The position numbers were made by a program, and so were the translations under genes. From NCBI GenBank assembly GCA_030144725.1, contig JASKMD010000009.1, positions 4,238,347-4,302,346 on the forward strand: 64,000 nucleotides of DNA. The letters run 5' to 3'. This stretch comes from Haematococcus lacustris (lineage: Eukaryota; Chlorophyta; Chlorophyceae; Chlamydomonadales; Haematococcaceae). How positions within the stretch are numbered: position 1 is the first letter of the stretch; each line of letters opens with the position of its first letter. Below are positions 1 to 10,403 of this stretch, piece after piece. The notes beneath the pieces are model-generated. The model was not told the DNA's origin and made no database searches. It saw nothing but the letters and a program-made list of their open reading frames with translations.

Positions 1-1667
1 ACGGAACCTAGGCTGAACCTAGGCTGAACCTTGAGCTTCCAACCTTGCGAGCCAAAGCCCTTGGATAGCCTCAAAACCCACGAGAACCTAGGAGCATCTA
101 GGTTGAACCTCAGGGGGGTCTGCCATTCTCTCCACTTTCGTCAAGGTCAGCTAATTGTTTGACTACTTCCCGAAAGACCAGAAAAATACATTGTTTAATC
201 ATTCCCGGTTTCCCGAAGGACAAAAAACGATTCGGGATAGGGAATCAAAAGGGAGAGTACGGTATGTTCATTGCTTAGTCTCAGCACAAAGAATAAACTC
301 CATACCGATACCATACACACTGATTGTCATTTTGTGATAACGCAACCACTCGAATTCACCACTGGCTCGTGTACAAAACGCATTTGGAATCTAGTGATAG
401 CTCCCGGACAACCCTGAAGACGGGTACGAACTGTATAACATATCCTGTACAAGTAAGGTCGTCGTGAGGTCAAGTCAAGTCGAGGCTGACTGTATTTACA
501 AGCAATCACAGCGTCGCCCACAGCACCGTGAAGGCTACCAATGCAAGACTCCAGCTCATGGGCCAGACCCCCTTGCGCTCCATCGCTGCCACGCTACATG
601 CAAAACAACACTCTCGAGACATCAAGCCTAACCTGGCAACTGCATAACTGCAAATGAACGACAAAGTCAATACAGTGCATGCACATTAAAGCTGAGCATG
701 CGGGGTGGAGACCAACACAAGGGTAAGCAGCAGCAGTCACACATCCCACTCCTACCTACGGGTGTGATGGTGTGAGCAGGAGGCTGACAGCAAGTTTCCA
801 TGCAAGCAAGCACCCCACCAACAACCACCCACACCACTGCCTACACTGCACCAGACATTGCCCCCCGAGGAGCTCACAACAGCAGGCAGCGTGCTGGTGG
901 AGGTAAACTCCAAACTTGCACATGGAGCACTGGCCATGCAGTTGGTTGCAGTTGGTTGGCCACCAGGGGTAAGGGTGGCAGCCGCAGTGGCCACTGGCGT
1001 AAATAACTGAAAGGGGACACAAAGGGTGGGTGGGCGGGTGCGAGGGGGAGGGCAAGGGTAGGGGGTGCAGGGCGGTCGATCGAGTGACACACAGCATTTG
1101 CAGCCAGCCATAAGCCGACCTGGCCATCATCCACACCACCTTTGGGAGCAGCAGCTCTTACTCTTGCCACATCCTGCCCCTGCCTGACCCAGCCTGCTGC
1201 TAACATGCCCGCTTCAACGCTTCATTCCCCTTGGCTCACTACTTCCCTCCTTCACACCTTCCCTCCCCCTCTTCCCTCCTCCTCCTTATCCTCCACCTTC
1301 CCTCTTCATCCTCCTCCTCCTTCTCACATTCCTCCTCCTTCCCTCCTTCTCCTCCTCCTCCCCCCCACATTACTCTTACTTCTGCTTCACCCCCTCGTAC
1401 TACCCCTCCTCGATGCAAAGCCAGCTACAAACCACTACCTTCTTCCACCCCCTTGCCCTGCCCAGGTCAAGCCAGGCCAGGCCAGACCAGGCCAGGTCAG
1501 GCGCTGCAGGCTGGCCAGGCATGGTGGCACGGCAGCCAGGCCAAGCTTTGGCCCCTGCCCCGCCTCCTCAAGAGGCCCCCCCTCTGTTGATGGAGGAGAA
1601 CCCCTGCTGCTCAAGGCTCCAGGAGTTAGTGGGGTGGCGTGGCAGTTGGTTGGTTGGTTGGTCCTTC
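1..1667. other. Downstream flank of the LamG gene, no supported gene
   Basis: No convincing gene is visible. The first 110 bases hold a degenerate short repeat built around AACCTAGG. From about 1230 to 1420 the plus strand is almost pure pyrimidine (CCTCCT-type tract). At about 1465-1515 there is a CCAGGCCAGGTCAGG minisatellite, and a related array lies at 9320-9390 inside the LamG gene. Several short ORFs overlap one another here on both strands, with low-complexity Pro/Arg composition. A possible TGTAA poly(A) signal for the minus-strand gene lies near 493, too far from the stop to be convincing. Confidence 0.5.
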
Positions 1668-4600
1668 TCAAGGCCCAGTGGCTCCAGTGGCTCCAGGGGG
1701 TGGTGGGGGTGCGGGACGCTGGGGGCGCAGACTGGAGCTACGACCCAGGCCCCCCCCCTCCCCCTGCTGCTGCTGCTGCCCTGCCATGCTGGCCCCACTG
1801 CCGCCCAGCCCTGTGTGGTCCTGTGGGTGGCCAAAGCTGTTGAGACTGATGAGGTTGCTGCCGCTGGTGGGAAGCCCAGCACCCACCCCACCCCCCGTGC
1901 CGGAGTGCTCGAGGCTGTATGCCCCACCCCCCACCCCACCGGCTGCCCCAGGGCTGGCAAACACGCTGGCGCCTGGCGTGGGCTGCCCAGCCGCATCCCC
2001 CAGCGCTGCCCGCACACTGGCCATGCGCTCCGCATGGCTGCGAGTGGGGGGCAGGCCACGGGGCGCGTCTGACGCATTGCCGGGNNNNNNNNNNNNNNNN
2101 NNNNNNNNNNNNNNNNNNNNNNNNNNNNNNNNNNNNNNNNNNNNNNNNNNNNNNNNNNNNNNNNNNNNNNNNNNNNNNNNNNNNNNNNNNNNNNNNNNNN
2201 NNNNNNNNNNNNNNNNNNNNNNNNNNNNNNNNNNNNNNNNNNNNNNNNNNNNNNNNNNNNNNNNNNNNNNNNNNNNNNNNNNNNNNNNNNNNNNNNNNNN
2301 NNNNNNNNNNNNNNNNNNNNNNNNNNNNNNNNNNNNNNNNNNNNNNNNNNNNNNNNNNNNNNNNNNNNNNNNNNNNNNNNNNNNNNNNNNNNNNNNNNNN
2401 NNNNNNNNNNNNNNNNNNNNNNNNNNNNNNNNNNNNNNNNNNNNNNNNNNNNNNNNNNNNNNNNNNNNNNNNNNNNNNNNNNNNNNNNNNNNNNNNNNNN
2501 NNNNNNNNNNNNNNNNNNNNNNNNNNNNNNNNNNNNNNNNNNNNNNNNNNNNNNNNNNNNNNNNNNNNNNNNNNNNNNNNNNNNTCCCTGCCCCCTGCTC
2601 CTCCCTGCCCCCTGCTCCTCCCTGCCCCCTGCCCCCTGCCCTCCCCAAGGCGTACATGTGAAGGGCGACCCATATTCTCATCGGACCCGTCCCGCAGGAT
2701 TGCCCGCAGCGACAGCCCGTACTGCGAGTTGTTGACCTGGGGGATGTACATGTGCACCTGAGAGCAGGGCAGGGCAGGAGCCAGGGGGTCAGGGCCGGGG
2801 GCAGGGCCAGAGGGAAGCCTGGGAACCTGGAATGGGGGGTTGGGGGGGGAGCCAAGGTATGTGGCTGCACCACATATGTCGCATTTGCACACATATGGAG
2901 AGCATATGTAGCATTTGCTATGAAATGTCGTATTTCATGTTTCATTTGATTATTATAGTATTTATTTATCTGGGAATAATGACTGAAAAACCACTGGCAC
3001 GCACCACGTCAGGGCCGGTGATCAAATTGGCTGACTCCATGGCCGCAGCTGACAGCACATAAGAGAAGGCGGAGCCATTCAGGTCGGTTGGCTGGCTGCG
3101 CAGCCACAGGTTGATGGCAAAGCCTCCGCTGGCGGCGTACGGCACGGAGTCAAGCCACACCCACGACTGCGTCTTGCTCTGCACCCACCACACCACACCA
3201 ATTCACACATTACTCATCACACACCTCCACATCCCACACCAAACATCTCACACCTCTACATGCCACACCACACGTGCCACATTAGGCACACCCTCATGTG
3301 AAGTGTGAGGTGTGAGATGAGTGATGTGGTGTGACGTAGGGTGATGGGTGTGGTGGCTAGGGGTGTAGTGGGGTGGCTGGGTGTGAGCACCTGGTTGCAT
3401 GAGAGGGCCGTGCCCCAGCGCGTGTCAAACACGCTGCGCACGGAGCCAGTGCTGTTGCCGTCGTACAGCCCGCCTGGCCATGACTCTGCAGGCCGCACCA
3501 CAACCAGTGCACGGCTGAGGGGGGGGCGGGGGGTGGGGGAGGAGGGGGCGGGGGGTGGGGGAGGAGGGGGCGGGGGTGGGGGAGGAGGGGGCGGGGGGTG
3601 GGATAAGAGGGGGCGGGGGGTGGGATAAGAGGGGGCGGGGGGTGGGATAAGAGGGGGCGGGGGGTGGGGGAGGAGGGGGGCGGGGGGTGGGATAAGAGGG
3701 GGGGGGGGGGTGGGATAAGAGGGGCCGGGGGGGATAGGGCCAAGGGAGGGGATAGGGCGAAGGGGATAGGGCGAAGGGAGGGGAAAAGGTGTGATGGCAG
3801 GCAGTGGCGGCGGCCGGCCAGCTTGGCCCTGACCTACCTAGGCTGCCTGAGGACAGTGGGAAGTAGGCCAGGGGGGTTGGGAAGCTGGGTGGAAACTGCT
3901 CCGGCAGCAGCACCCCCCTGAGGGGCCGTGTGCACAAGCCCTGGGGGAAGTAGGGGTTGCTGGGGGGGATGCGGGCGTCCAGAGTCCGCATGGGGGCGCA
4001 CAACTGCATGGCAACCAACACACATGCGCTGGTGTGATGCACATGCTGTTATCGCAAGCACCATGCATGGCAAGCACCATGCATGCGCTTGCACAGAATC
4101 GCCTATCCAGGGTGAGGATAGGCGGCCATGCCAACTGTCCCAACTGGACCCCCCCCCCCCCCGCCAGCCTTTCCATCCACCCTCACCGCCGCCCCCGCAG
4201 CCGAGTCACCCACCAGGCCAGGAGCACAAAAGGCCAGGCCTACTGGCTGGGCCAGGTCCAGGCTGCAGACTCCCCCCTCAGACACCTCGTAGGAGGCTGG
4301 CGGGACTTCCGGACCCGCCTGGTCCTGCCCCAAACCCCCCAACACCCCGCTGCTGCTGCGCTTGTTCGGATCACCAGGGTCGGGCACGGCGGTGGAGCTG
4401 CTGCTGGACGGCGTCGAAGGACTTCGAATTTAAACTTGAATTTTGAATTCAAACTTGATGTCGAAGTGTTGGAAGGCACGGTGAAGCCAGCGGGCACCCG
4501 TGGCCAGAACAGGCCGGTGGTGTCGAAGAGTGTGGGAACTGTGACCCGCATGGTGTCTGAGAATTGAGTGATGGAGAGTGAGGTGTTGGTGAGGGTCTGC

Positions 4601-7600
4601 AGCAGGGAGGTGAGGGCGGAGGAGGAGGGGGAGGGGGAGGGGGAGGCCAGCGCCTGCACGGCTGACCCATAGCTGAAAGAGTCCTCAGGGCCCAGCACCA
4701 CGTTGTACATGGCCTGCATGGTGGGTGGGTGGGGGGAGGGGGAGGGGGAGGGGGTGGGTGGGTGGGGGGAGGGGGAGGGGGTGGGTGGGTGGGGGGAGGG
4801 GGAGGGGGTGGGTGGGTGGGTGGGGGGAGGGGGAGGGGGTTGACAGGTTTGCAGGGCAAGGGCAGCAGAGGGGTGAGGGGGAGGGCAGGTTGCCAGGTCA
4901 GGGGCAGCAGGGGAGGGGAAGAGGGGAGTGCATGGGGGGGCGAGCAGGGCCAGGTGGGTCAAGGCACAAGATGCGGGGTGGGGGGTGGGGTGGGGGGGAG
5001 GGGGGGAGGGGGGGAGGGGGGGAGGGGGGGAGGGGGGGAGGGGGGTGAGGGGTGGGTGGTGGGGTGGTGGGGGGAGAAGGGTATCCCGGCAGAAGGGTAG
5101 GGCGGAGAGGGTGCAAGGGTGGAGAGAGGTGGGTTAGGTTGGGGGCGTGAGCAGAGGGTGGTGCGCGCTGACCCCTCACCGCCACATCATCCGGCGTGAG
5201 CGCGATGTCGAACACCATGAGCTGAGACAGCCATCCAGGGAAGCCGCGGTTGGGGTCGCCATCCGCTCTGCCACACAGGGAGATGGGGCCGGTCAGCTGA
5301 ATGGGGTCACCGCCATCCACCTCACTGCCGGCGGCTGTGAAGGGGCAGGAGGGGGGAAGGGGAAGAGGAACCCAGGTCACACCAGTGCAGGTCACACCAG
5401 TGCAGGTCACACCAGTGCAGGTCACACCAGTGCAGGTCACACCAGTGCAGGTCACACCAGTGCAGGTCACACCAGTGCAGGTCACACCAGTGCAGGTCAC
5501 ACCAGTGCGACGGGACGCAGGTCATAAGGGAGAAGGGATGAAGGGGGTAGGGAGATGGGAGTAGAAGGGGAGGGGGGGAGAGGGGTGATGGGGGAGCAAG
5601 GGAGGGAGGGGTGTAGGGGAGGGGGGGGGGCGCGTACCCAGCACGTTAGCCAAGGGCAGCTCTGCCCCCAGCTTGCCGTCCACATACAGCTGGTAGCCCC
5701 TGGAGCCGTCAGGTCGGGTGGTCAGGCTGATCATGTGCCAGCCGCCATCCGTCACGTTGGCGGGCACACGCCCAGGGCGCCTGCAGTCAGGGGGGGGGGG
5801 GAGTAGAGGCGGGGGCGGGGGGGGAGGGATGGGAGGGGGGGGAAGCATGGGCAGGTGGAGGACAGTGGTGGATCAGAGCAAGTGACGCGAGCAACACACA
5901 GTGTTACCAAGGTAGGGGGAGGGCGGGGGGAGGGGGGAGGGAGGGAGGGGGGAGGGGGGGGGGGAGGGGGAGGGAGCCTAACCCTCCACACAGTCTTACT
6001 CAGCTTGGCCTTACCACAGTCTTACTTTGTCGGCCAATGAACAAAGGCCATCATGCAGACACTTCCAGACTACCTACTTCACCGCCTCATTGCCACCAAC
6101 AACTCCTCTCCAATGACCTATTGCTGCCCCTGCCCCCCTCCACACACCCCGGCCTGCTGCTCCCCTCACCCTCCCCCCCCCAACCTGCTGCTCCCCTCAC
6201 CCTCCCCCCCCCAACCTGCTGTTGCCCTCACCCTCCCCCCCCGGCCTGCTGCCCGCCCTCACCCTCCCACCCCCGGCCTGCTGCCGCCCCCTGCTCACGC
6301 GCGGGTGTTGTCTGCCACGCTGCCGTCACTGTCCAGGTATAGCGGCCGGTCCCCGTCATTGCCGTCCTTCACCACCGCCCTCACTATCCCATACAGGTCA
6401 GTGCCGGGCCCCGGGATGTACAGGTGCACCTGTGGGCATCTCACACTTACACTGTTTCAAATATCACACTGCTGTGAACAAAACATGTCATTGCATCGAG
6501 CACACGCTGCAACCTCCACGCCTGCACTAAGCAGCTGCTCAGCACCACACCCTACCCCCCCCCACCCCACACACACAGCCCACCCTTTACCCCCCCTCAG
6601 CCCCCTCGGACCCCTCTACCTCAACCACCCCCCCCCACCCCCCACTGCCTGACCCCCCACCCCCCCACCTGGTTCCTTGTGAAGACAGTGGACACAGCGT
6701 CCTGTGTGCCGGATGCGGTGAGGGCGGCGGCGGCGGCATGAGAGAAGAGGTACTGGTAGCCCTGACCCGGGCGCCCCATCCCCCCCGGGCTGGAGCTGGT
6801 GGGCGCCTTCATCCACAGGTTCACGGCCCAGGGCCCGGCGCGGCCATACGGCACCGTGTCGATCTCTAGCCGCATGGCTGCAGGGGGCAGGGGGCAGGGG
6901 GCAGGGGGAGGGGCAGGATGGGGGGGAGGGGGGGAGGGAGGGGAGGGGGGAGAGAGGAGGAGGAGAGGGGAGGGAGGGGAGGGGAGGGAGAGGAGGAGGA
7001 GAGGGGAGGGAGGGGAGGGGAGGGAGAGGAGGAGGAGAGGGGAGGGAGGGGAGGGGAGGGAGAGGAGGAGGAGAGGGGAGGGAGGGGAGGGGAGGGAGAG
7101 GAGGAGGAGAGGGGAGGGAGGGGAGGGGAGGGAGAGGAGGAGGAGAGGGGAGGGAGGGGAGGGGAGGGAGAGGAGGAGGAGAGGGGAGGGAGGGGAGGGG
7201 AGGGAGAGGAGGAGGAGAGGGGAGGGAGGGGAGGGGAGGGAGAGGAGGAGGAGAGGGGAGGAAGGGGAGGGGGGAGAGAGGAGGAGGAAAGGGGAGGGAG
7301 GGGAGGGGAGGGAGAGGAGGAGGAGAGGGGAGGGAGGGGAGGGGAGGGAGAGGAGGAGGAGAGGGGAGGGAGGGGAGGGGAGGGAGAGGAGGAGGAGAGG
7401 GGAGGGAGGGGAGGGGAGGGAGAGGAGGAGGAGAGGGGAGGGAGGGGAGGGGAGGGAGAGGAGGAGGAGAGGGGAGGGAGGGGAGGGGAGGGAGAGGAGG
7501 AGGAGAGGGGAGGGAGGGGAGGGGAGAGGAGGAGGAGAGGGGAGGGAGGGGAGGGGAGGGAGAGGAGGAGGAGAGGGGAGGGAGGGGAGGGGAGAGGAGG

Positions 7601-10403
7601 AGGAGAGGGGAGGGAGAGGAGGGGAGGGAGAGGAGGAGGAGAGGGGAGGGAGGGGAGGGGAGGGAGAGGAGGAGGAGAGGGGAGGGAGGGGAGGGGAGAG
7701 AGAGGAGGAGGAGAGGGGAGGGAGGGGAGGGGAGGGAGAGGAGGAGGAGAGGGGAGGGAGGGGAGGGGAGGGAGAGGAGGAGGAGAGGGGAGGGAGGGGA
7801 GGGGAGAGGAGGAGGAGAGGGGAGGGAGGGGAGGGGAGGGAGAGGAGGAGGAGAAGGGAGGAAGGGGAGGGGGGAGAGAGGAGGAGGAGAGGGGAGGGAG
7901 GGGAGGGGAGGGAGAGGAGGAGGAGAGGGGAGGGAGGGGAGGGGAGGGAGAGGAGGAGGAGAGGGGAGGGAGGGGAGGGGAGGGGAGAGGAGGGGAGGGA
8001 GAGGAGGAGGAGAGGGGAGGGAGGGGAGGGGAGGGGAGGGAGAGGAGGAGGAGAGGGGAGGGAGGGGAGGGGAGGGAGAGGAGGAGGAGAGGGGAGGGAG
8101 GGGAGGGGAGGTAGAGGAGGAGGAGAGGGGAGGTGTGGGAGGCCTAGCAAGCATTTGGGGGGCCTCAGTGGGGGTTACAGGGGAGGAGTCTCACAACAGG
8201 CACCACAGGCAATGGGGGTGCAGCCCATGCAGCCCATGCAGCCCATGCAGCCACTCACGTCCCCCTCCACAGCGGAATGCACCCGGGATCGCATCGCTTG
8301 GATCAGTGGCAGCTGCTGTGGCGGTGCTGTTGTTGTCCTCCTCCACCGCCTCCCAGCTGCCCTGGCCCTGCACATCAGAGCAAGCAGGCAGGCGGGCGGC
8401 AGCAGGCTGGTGGCAAGCAAAGCAGGGGAGGAAGCAGACGGCAATGACACTGACGCGCCTGGATTCACCTCCCCTGCACCTCCCCTCCCCAAACTGAGGT
8501 TGCCAAAACAGGCAGTGGGGCAGTTGGCACAGGAGAATGTCTGCCCGCCCGCCCCGCCCGCCCGCCCGCCCGCCTGCCTGCCCAAGTCCCTACCCTTGGG
8601 CCCCACCAGCTGCTCACCCCCCCCCCCCTCACCCCACCCAGTAGGTGAGGGCCCGTGGCCGCATGCCCTCCAGCCAGTGTCCAGCACCCCACCTGCCCAC
8701 CTACCTCATCCCACGCATCACAACATGCCAGAGAGACTCCTGCTCTCTTCCCCCCCCCCCTTCCTCCCTGCCCCCCCATCCTCCTCCCCCCCTCCTCCCC
8801 CTCCCCCTCCCCCCACCCACCATGACCATGCTAGCCCTGCGTGAGCGCCAAGGCCACGAGGCCAGGGAGCCATTAGTGAGCGGCCAGTAGAACAGGGGGC
8901 GGCCCAGGCCCAGCGGCAGCGACACACCCCCCACTGGGTTCAGCATGCAGGCGCCTGAAGGGGGTCAGCAGCAGGGGAGAAGGGGGGGCCGGGTGGGGGG
9001 GGGGCTGGTTGAAAGGGCAGGGGGAAGGGGGCGCCCCGCCCTGCCCTCCAACTTTCTACCCCCACCTGCTCTTGCAGTTCCTGCCCTCACCTACCCCCAC
9101 CTTCCCTCCAGCTTCCTGGTCCAGCTGGCCCCGCCTGCTGCCCGCCTGCCCCTGCCCCACCCTGGTGTGGCCCACCTGCCGTGACCCTGTTGGGCAGCGG
9201 CACGCAGCTGGTCCAGTACTCGCACTCATCATCACCCAGGCGCCAGTCACACGCCCGGGTCGCTGCCAGCGGCACCTCGTCAGGGGAGGCAGCCAGCAGG
9301 GCCGCGGGGGGGGCTCCTGGGGTCAGGTCAGGCCAGGTCAGGCCAGGCCAGGTCAGGTCAGGTCAGGCCAGGTCAGGTCAGGTCAGGGCCCAAGCCTTGT
9401 CAAGGGGGGATGCCAGGAGGGGTCCTTGCAACAGGGTGCTACATTAGGGAAGAGTGACTAACAGCAGTGATGGCTACTGCCATGTGGCCACACCTTGTAC
9501 GTGTGATGTGCAAGCTGCTCACCCCTACTGCCGTGCCGTGTGGTGCCATCAGCTTGTCTTACCTGACACAGTTGAGTCAGCTGGAGCAGTCACAGCGGTT
9601 GAAGCAGGTGGGCTGGGTGCAGGCACAGCGGCGGAGGGGCTGGGGGAAGTAGCTGGGAGGAGTGCTCCGCTGCCATCCAGTGTCAGGCTGGGGGGGGGTT
9701 GGGGGGAAGGCATGACCTCAGGGAGTGAGGTGGAGGGGCTGGGAAGCTGCGGGGAAGCTGCCGGGCTGCCCTGGTCCAGCATAGGCTGGGAGGTGGCCAG
9801 GGAAGGGGGGGAGGATGAGGGCGAGGGGGCAGGAGAGGAGGGAGGAGGTGAGGGTGCAGCGCCTGTTTCTAGGGCAGCAGGTGGGCCAGCTTCAGGGGAG
9901 CCGGAGGGGGAGGTCGCTGGGTCGAGGGCGCTTGGAGTGCTGACCACCGTCGTCTCGCCCTGCTTGATGGTGATGGGCACCACGCTTTGCAGCAGTTGGC
10001 GAGTGGCTGGCGTGTCAAACGAAACTGCTTCTTTCGCGGCGCCATCGCGATCCCACCCACGACTGCAACGCAACGCCTCGCTGGCTGCGATGGCACGAGC
10101 TGATGCTGCATTGCGGGCCTGCAGAGCCTCAGTGGCACCTGCGACGTGGGTTTGTCGCTGAAAATCTGACACCAAGGGAAGACTATCTGGAGACGCTGGT
10201 TCCACTGTGCTGTGCGAAGGCCACGCAAGCTGAGCCGACGCCACCGCGCAACACGTGCCCAGAAGCCCCCACAGCAGCAGGCTCGCTCCTGGGCCTCGGA
10301 CGCCCTGAGCTGCGCAGCGATGACGTCTGCTTCTAGATGCAACTGGTGAGGAAGTCAGCGGACGATCATCCACGACCGCAGGCTGGTCATGCGAGGGCTG
10401 CAT
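1668..10403 (-). CDS. Membrane or secreted protein with two LamG (concanavalin-like) domains; frame broken, gap inside
   Basis: Not a named gene; probably a surface glycan- or protein-binding protein. Phase-consistent exons in transcript order: 10403-9563, 9262-9176, 8954-8821, 8367-8259, 6877-6669, 6429-6299, 5780-5638, 5334-5180, 4713-4187, 4003-3838, 3485-3391, 3178-3005, 2757-2670, then the 500-N gap, then a Gly/Ser-rich tail to a stop at 1668. ATG 10403 gives a hydrophobic signal or anchor segment at about residues 40-58 ([16 protein letters not shown]), then a Pro/Ser-rich stalk. LamG domain A runs from [10 protein letters not shown] through VHLYIPGPG and [13 protein letters not shown] to [15 protein letters not shown] and [18 protein letters not shown]. 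Domain B repeats the plan ([30 protein letters not shown]), but its second half falls in the gap. Exon 9 carries a 47-bp frame-breaking insertion (separate entry). LamG family: jelly-roll lectin-like fold, usually extracellular. The cytoplasmic tail and stop are the least certain parts. Confidence 0.72.
2085..2584. other. Assembly gap (500 N)
   Basis: Exactly 500 N, a placeholder length. It sits where the exons for the second half of LamG domain B should be, by analogy with domain A. The flank at 2585-2640 is a CCCTGCTCCTCCCTG-type repeat that probably caused the gap. Confidence 0.98.
3520..3780. repeat. G-rich minisatellite (about 22 bp unit)
   Basis: Units of the form GGGATAAGAGGGGGCGGGG, plus GGAGGAGGGGGCGGGG variants, repeated about ten times in an intron of the LamG gene. 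Polypurine on the plus strand, so pyrimidine-rich in the pre-mRNA. Confidence 0.85.
4413..4466. mobile_element. Tiny AT-rich insertion with 7-bp direct flanks
   Basis: GTCGAAG occurs at 4413-4419 and again at 4460-4466. Between them is a 40-bp AT-rich segment (4420-4459) containing AAACTTGA twice. The local context is otherwise GC-rich LamG coding sequence. Removing one flank plus the core (47 bp) makes exon 4713-4187 480 nt long, restores a single frame through a Thr/Ser stretch into a segment reading [16 protein letters not shown], and keeps phase with both neighbours. With the insert the frame is lost. No GT-AG pair inside would repair it. It looks like a target-site duplication around a minute inserted sequence; a local template-switch event is the alternative. 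Confidence 0.6.
4725..5060. repeat. G-rich simple repeats in a LamG gene intron
   Basis: Two blocks, GGGGGAGGGGGAGGGGGTGGGT (4725-4850) and GGGGGGAGG (4980-5045), lie in the intron between exons 5334-5180 and 4713-4187. The open frames across them are compositional only. Confidence 0.85.
5373..5507. repeat. 15-bp tandem repeat, 9 copies
   Basis: Nine consecutive perfect copies of CAGGTCACACCAGTG, 135 bp in all, in the intron between LamG exons 5780-5638 and 5334-5180. There are no spacers, so it is not a CRISPR array. Confidence 0.95.
6905..8130. repeat. Polypurine 36-bp minisatellite, about 1.2 kb
   Basis: More than thirty copies of a 36-bp unit made of AGGAGGAGAGGGGAGGG followed by GGGAGGGGAGGG-type sequence, almost pure purine on the plus strand. 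It fills the intron between LamG exons 8367-8259 and 6877-6669. Because 36 is a multiple of 3, long spurious ORFs of Glu/Arg/Gly or Pro/Ser/Leu run through it on both strands. Confidence 0.97.
9310..9395. repeat. GGTCAGGCCAGGTCA minisatellite
   Basis: Short head-to-tail array of AGGTCAGGCC and AGGTC variants in the first intron of the LamG gene. It is similar to the array near 1465-1515. Confidence 0.8.

Noticed and set aside
1668..2945. Continuous 425-codon minus-strand ORF across the first gap
   Set aside because: Its middle is only N; splice phases show that exon 2757-2670 ends before the gap.
5373..5507. CRISPR-like array
   Set aside because: Nine head-to-tail 15-mers without spacers in a eukaryotic intron; no associated genes.
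6616..8154. Several 400-680 codon ORFs (Glu/Arg/Gly or Pro/Ser/Leu repeats) on both strands
   Set aside because: They are translations of the 36-bp intronic minisatellite, whose period is a multiple of three; the real LamG exons flank it with good splice sites.
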